Below, one piece after another: positions 14,221 to 16,648 of a stretch of 16,648 bases of DNA. The notes under the pieces were generated by a model, which searched no databases, was not told the origin of the DNA, and was given only the letters and a program-made list of their open reading frames with translations. The position numbers and the translations under genes are program-made. Positions within the stretch are counted from its first letter, which is position 1, and the number at the start of each line of letters is the position of its first letter. This DNA is from Thermoflexales bacterium (lineage in GTDB: Bacteria > Chloroflexota > Anaerolineae > S140-20): the NCBI GenBank assembly GCA_015484715.1, contig WFUY01000311.1, positions 1 to 16,648 on the forward strand, written 5' to 3'.

Positions 14221-14303
14221 CCGTAGGCGCGGAGCTTGGCCGGTGCTGTATCGCACCTCCAAGCCCATCCAGACGAGAGACCGGAAATACGCAGGAGTGA
14301 GCT

Positions 14304-15287
14304 ATGCCTCTCGAAATTCCGAAAGACAAATGGCCCGGTTCCGTTCGCACCATCACCATCGGGGCCACCCCCGAGGAGGGGGGGACCCGTGCCTGTACCG
14401 TCACCGTCGGCGGGGAGACGACGATGCCCTTCCTCCACTTCGAGGGCGAAATCCCCCACCGACCGGTGGTGGCCATCGAGATCCGAGACCGCCGGCCCGA
14501 CGATTGGTCCCCGCTGCTCCTGGAGACCTGGGGGGAGGTGGTGAACGACCCGGCCGCCTGGGCCAAAGCGGCCGAGGAGGCCGGCGCCGACCTGATCCAG
14601 CTCTCCCTCAGCCTGACCGACGGCGACGGGGAGACCACCACCCCCGAGGCCGCCGTCGCCGCCGTCCGGGCGGTGCTTCAGGCCAGCGGGCTGCCGCTGA
14701 TGGTCTTCGGGCCCGGCCAGGCCGCGGTGGACAACCAACTGCTGGTCGCGGTGGCCGAGGCAACCGCCGGGGAACGGCTGGTGCTGGGCATCCGCGAGGA
14801 CAAGAACTACCGCACCATCGTCGCCACGGCGATGGCCAACGGCCACCTGGTCAACGCCCGCACCCCGATGGACGTCAACCTGGCCAAGCAGCTCAACATC
14901 CTCATCAGCGATATGGGCTTTCCCCTCGACCGCATCCTGATGGACCCGACCACGGCCGCCCTGGGCTACGGCATCGAGTACGGCTTCTCGGCGATGGAAC
15001 GGCTGCGCCTGGCCGCGCTCCAGGGGGATGCCATGACCCAGTTCCCGATGCTCGTCACCCCCGGCTTCGAGGCCTGGAAGACCAAAGAGGCCAAGGTCGG
15101 TGAGGACGTGCCGGCCGCGTGGGGCGACTGGCTGGAGCGGGCCGTCCATTGGGAGACCCTCACCGCCGTCACCCTGCTGGAGGCCGGGGCCGACATCCTC
15201 GTCCTCCGCCATCCCGAGAGCGTGCGCCGGGTCAAGGCTGCCATTGACGACCTGATGACCGTGCGCGAAGTGGAAGCAGTGGCGTGA
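14304..15287 (+). CDS. acsD: CODH/ACS complex delta subunit (corrinoid iron-sulfur protein small subunit)
   Basis: TIM-barrel subunit that forms the heterodimeric corrinoid iron-sulfur protein with AcsC and helps cap the corrinoid. The dimer takes a methyl group from methyltetrahydrofolate, via AcsE, and delivers it to the A-cluster of AcsB. 327 residues, close to the usual 310-325. Recognisable segments are PVVAIEIRD (54-62), GADLIQLSL (94-102), DPTTAALGYGIEYGFS (214-229) and GADILVLRHPES (295-306). The ATG follows AGGAGTGA by 3 bases. It is separated from acsB by the structured gap and from acsC by 15 bases. No Fe-S ligands are expected or seen. The partner methyltransferase acsE is not in the window. 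Confidence 0.95.
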   Translation: MPLEIPKDKWPGSVRTITIGATPEEGGTRACTVTVGGETTMPFLHFEGEIPHRPVVAIEIRDRRPDDWSPLLLETWGEVVNDPAAWAKAAEEAGADLIQLSLSLTDGDGETTTPEAAVAAVRAVLQASGLPLMVFGPGQAAVDNQLLVAVAEATAGERLVLGIREDKNYRTIVATAMANGHLVNARTPMDVNLAKQLNILISDMGFPLDRILMDPTTAALGYGIEYGFSAMERLRLAALQGDAMTQFPMLVTPGFEAWKTKEAKVGEDVPAAWGDWLERAVHWETLTAVTLLEAGADILVLRHPESVRRVKAAIDDLMTVREVEAVA

Positions 15288-15302
15288 TAAGGAGACAGCG
15301 CT

Positions 15303-16646
15303 ATGGCCCTGACGGGAATCCAGATCTACAAGCTTCTGCCCAAGACCAACTGCAAGGATTGCGGCTTCCCCACCTGCCTGGCCTTCGCCATGAAGCTGGC
15401 CGCCAAACAGGTGGAACTCTCCGCTTGCCCCCACATCAGCGAGGAGGCCAAGGCGGTCCTCGCCGAGTCCGCCTCTCCGCCCATCCGGCTGGTGACCCTC
15501 AAGGCCGATGGTTACGAGGTCAAGGCGGGCAACGAGGTGGTCCTCTTCCGCCACGAGAAGAAGTTCTACCACAAGCCCGGCTTCTTCATCCGGGAGCGTG
15601 ATGATGCCTCCTTGGACCAGATCAGGGAGAGGGTAGCCGCCACCGATGCCTACACCGTGAACTACGTGGGGATGGACCTGACGCTGGACGGCTTCGCCGT
15701 GGAGTCGGCCTCCGGCGACCCGACCACCTTCTCCCAGGCGATCAGCGCGGTCCGGGCCGTCAGCCAACGCCCCCTCATCCTGATGAGCCGGGACCCGGGG
15801 GTGATGGCGGCCGGCCTCCAGGCAGTGAATGGTGAGGCCCCCCTCATCTACGCCGCCGACGCCGACAACTGGGAGGCGATGGCCGACCTGGCCAAGCAGC
15901 ACCAGGCTCCCCTGGCCGTCTTCGCCGACTCCCTGGAGGGGCTGGCCGACCTGACCCAGAAGATCAAGGCCAGAGGCGTGGAGGATATGGTCTTGGACCA
16001 CGGGGCGCGGGACCTGGGCACCTCCCTTGCCCGCAACACCGTGATCCGTCGCCTGGCCCTGAAGAAGACCTTCCGTCCCCTGGGCTATCCCATCATCGCC
16101 TTCCCCGGCGACGCCGGCGATGCAGCCTGGGAAGCGATCTTGGCCGCCCACGCCGTCGCCAAGTACGCCGGTTTCATCGTCCTGGACCACACCGCGCCGG
16201 AGATGCTCTACCCGCTGCTGGTCCTGCGGGAGAACATCTACACCGACCCGCAGAAGCCGATCCAGGTCCAGCCCGGCCTCTACGAGATCAACGACCCCTC
16301 GCCGGAGGACCCGGTTCTGGCGACCACCAACTTCAGCATCACCTACTTCAGCGTAGCCAATGAGGTGGAAGGGGCCGGCCTGCCCGCCTGGCTCCTGGTG
16401 ACCGATGCCGAGGGGATGAGCGTCCTCACCGCCTGGGCGGCGGGCAAGTTCGACGCCGAGCGCATCGCCAAGGATGTCCGGCGCTTCCACGTCCCCGACA
16501 AGGTCCATCGCAAGCGGATCGTCATCCCCGGCCACGTGGCGGTCATCTCCGGGGAGCTGGAGGAAGAGCTGCCCGACTGGGAGGTGCGCGTTGGCCCTCG
16601 GGAGGCGGTTGACCTGCCCACCTACATGAAAGAGGCCCTCGTGTGA
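15303..16646 (+). CDS. acsC: CODH/ACS complex gamma subunit (corrinoid iron-sulfur protein large subunit)
   Basis: Large subunit of the corrinoid iron-sulfur protein, 447 residues, about the same as characterised homologues. The N-terminal 4Fe-4S domain carries C17, C20, C25 and C42 in the NCKDCGFPTC pattern; this cluster reductively reactivates Co(II) corrinoid. A central TIM-barrel covers about residues 60-320, and the C-terminal segment from about 325 (TTNFSITYFS at 341-350, then EGAGLPAWLLVTDAEG at 356-371) is the corrinoid-binding Rossmann-like domain. The start has an AAGGAG ribosome-binding site and lies 15 bases after the acsD stop. The TGA ends two bases before the window does, so downstream partners (for example acsE or maturation genes) would lie just outside. 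Confidence 0.96.
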   Translation: MALTGIQIYKLLPKTNCKDCGFPTCLAFAMKLAAKQVELSACPHISEEAKAVLAESASPPIRLVTLKADGYEVKAGNEVVLFRHEKKFYHKPGFFIRERDDASLDQIRERVAATDAYTVNYVGMDLTLDGFAVESASGDPTTFSQAISAVRAVSQRPLILMSRDPGVMAAGLQAVNGEAPLIYAADADNWEAMADLAKQHQAPLAVFADSLEGLADLTQKIKARGVEDMVLDHGARDLGTSLARNTVIRRLALKKTFRPLGYPIIAFPGDAGDAAWEAILAAHAVAKYAGFIVLDHTAPEMLYPLLVLRENIYTDPQKPIQVQPGLYEINDPSPEDPVLATTNFSITYFSVANEVEGAGLPAWLLVTDAEGMSVLTAWAAGKFDAERIAKDVRRFHVPDKVHRKRIVIPGHVAVISGELEEELPDWEVRVGPREAVDLPTYMKEALV

Positions 16647-16648
16647 CC

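Larger units (their letters stand above)
13870..14303. other. 434-base non-coding gap inside the CODH/ACS cluster
   Basis: No credible gene is visible. The stretch contains at least three strong stem-loops (listed separately), no convincing sigma-70 promoter, and ends with the acsD ribosome-binding site AGGAGTGA (14293-14300). A TTGACT at 14186-14191 lacks a partner -10. It could hold a processing site, an attenuator for the distal genes, or repeat-element copies. I recognise no known riboswitch consensus such as a B12 box. Confidence 0.6.

Noticed and set aside
13870..14303. Cobalamin or folate riboswitch before acsD
   Set aside because: I could not find the B12-box or another conserved riboswitch core; only simple hairpins are visible.
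13788..16535. A 915-codon open frame on the minus strand opposite acsD and acsC
   Set aside because: The plus strand encodes two clear full-length enzymes here; the antisense frame is low-complexity, has no recognisable domain, and is the usual product of GC-rich codon use.

Overview
The window most likely comes from an anaerobic, high-GC bacterium of the Chloroflexota (an Anaerolineae- or Dehalococcoidia-like lineage). This is inferred from the bacterial-type CODH/ACS genes, the multi-TM histidine kinase and PAS/GAF cyclase architecture, and the unusual RsmD motif IV. No 16S rRNA or other phylogenetic marker is present, so the taxonomy is tentative.

Layout. (1) Bases 1-5118, plus strand: a signalling pair. 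A membrane hybrid histidine kinase (TM-GAF-PAS-HisKA-HATPase-REC-REC), cut by the window edge, is followed 13 bases later by a GAF-PAS class III nucleotide cyclase. (2) Bases 5183-5782, minus strand: an Hsp20 gene with its own intrinsic terminator and a helically phased direct repeat upstream. (3) Bases 5783-6227: a gene-free stretch packed with inverted repeats that resemble dispersed palindromic elements. (4) Bases 6149-8133: a promoter and two overlapping genes, an OLD/RecF-like AAA ATPase and a TOPRIM-like DUF4276 protein. This two-gene module resembles PARIS-type defence. It has visibly lower GC than its neighbours and is bracketed by a near-perfect 13-base direct repeat. (5) Bases 8136-8844: a palindromic element, then rsmD under a strong promoter that leaves almost no 5' leader. 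(6) Bases 8979-16646: a CODH/ACS operon of the Wood-Ljungdahl pathway. It has promoter and operator-like elements, a small HMA-fold protein lacking the metal-binding Cys pair, acsA (CO dehydrogenase), acsB (acetyl-CoA synthase), a 434-base structured gap, acsD and acsC (corrinoid iron-sulfur protein, small and large subunits). acsC ends two bases before the window does, so the operon probably continues.

How the genes work together. AcsA interconverts CO2 and CO. AcsC/AcsD carry a methyl group on a corrinoid. AcsB joins methyl, CO and CoA into acetyl-CoA (or splits it in the reverse direction). All the A-, B-, C- and D-cluster ligands I looked for are present, so the enzymes look functional. 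The most interesting unexplained items are the AAA + DUF4276 module with its repeat boundaries, and the HMA-like protein that is translationally linked to acsA.
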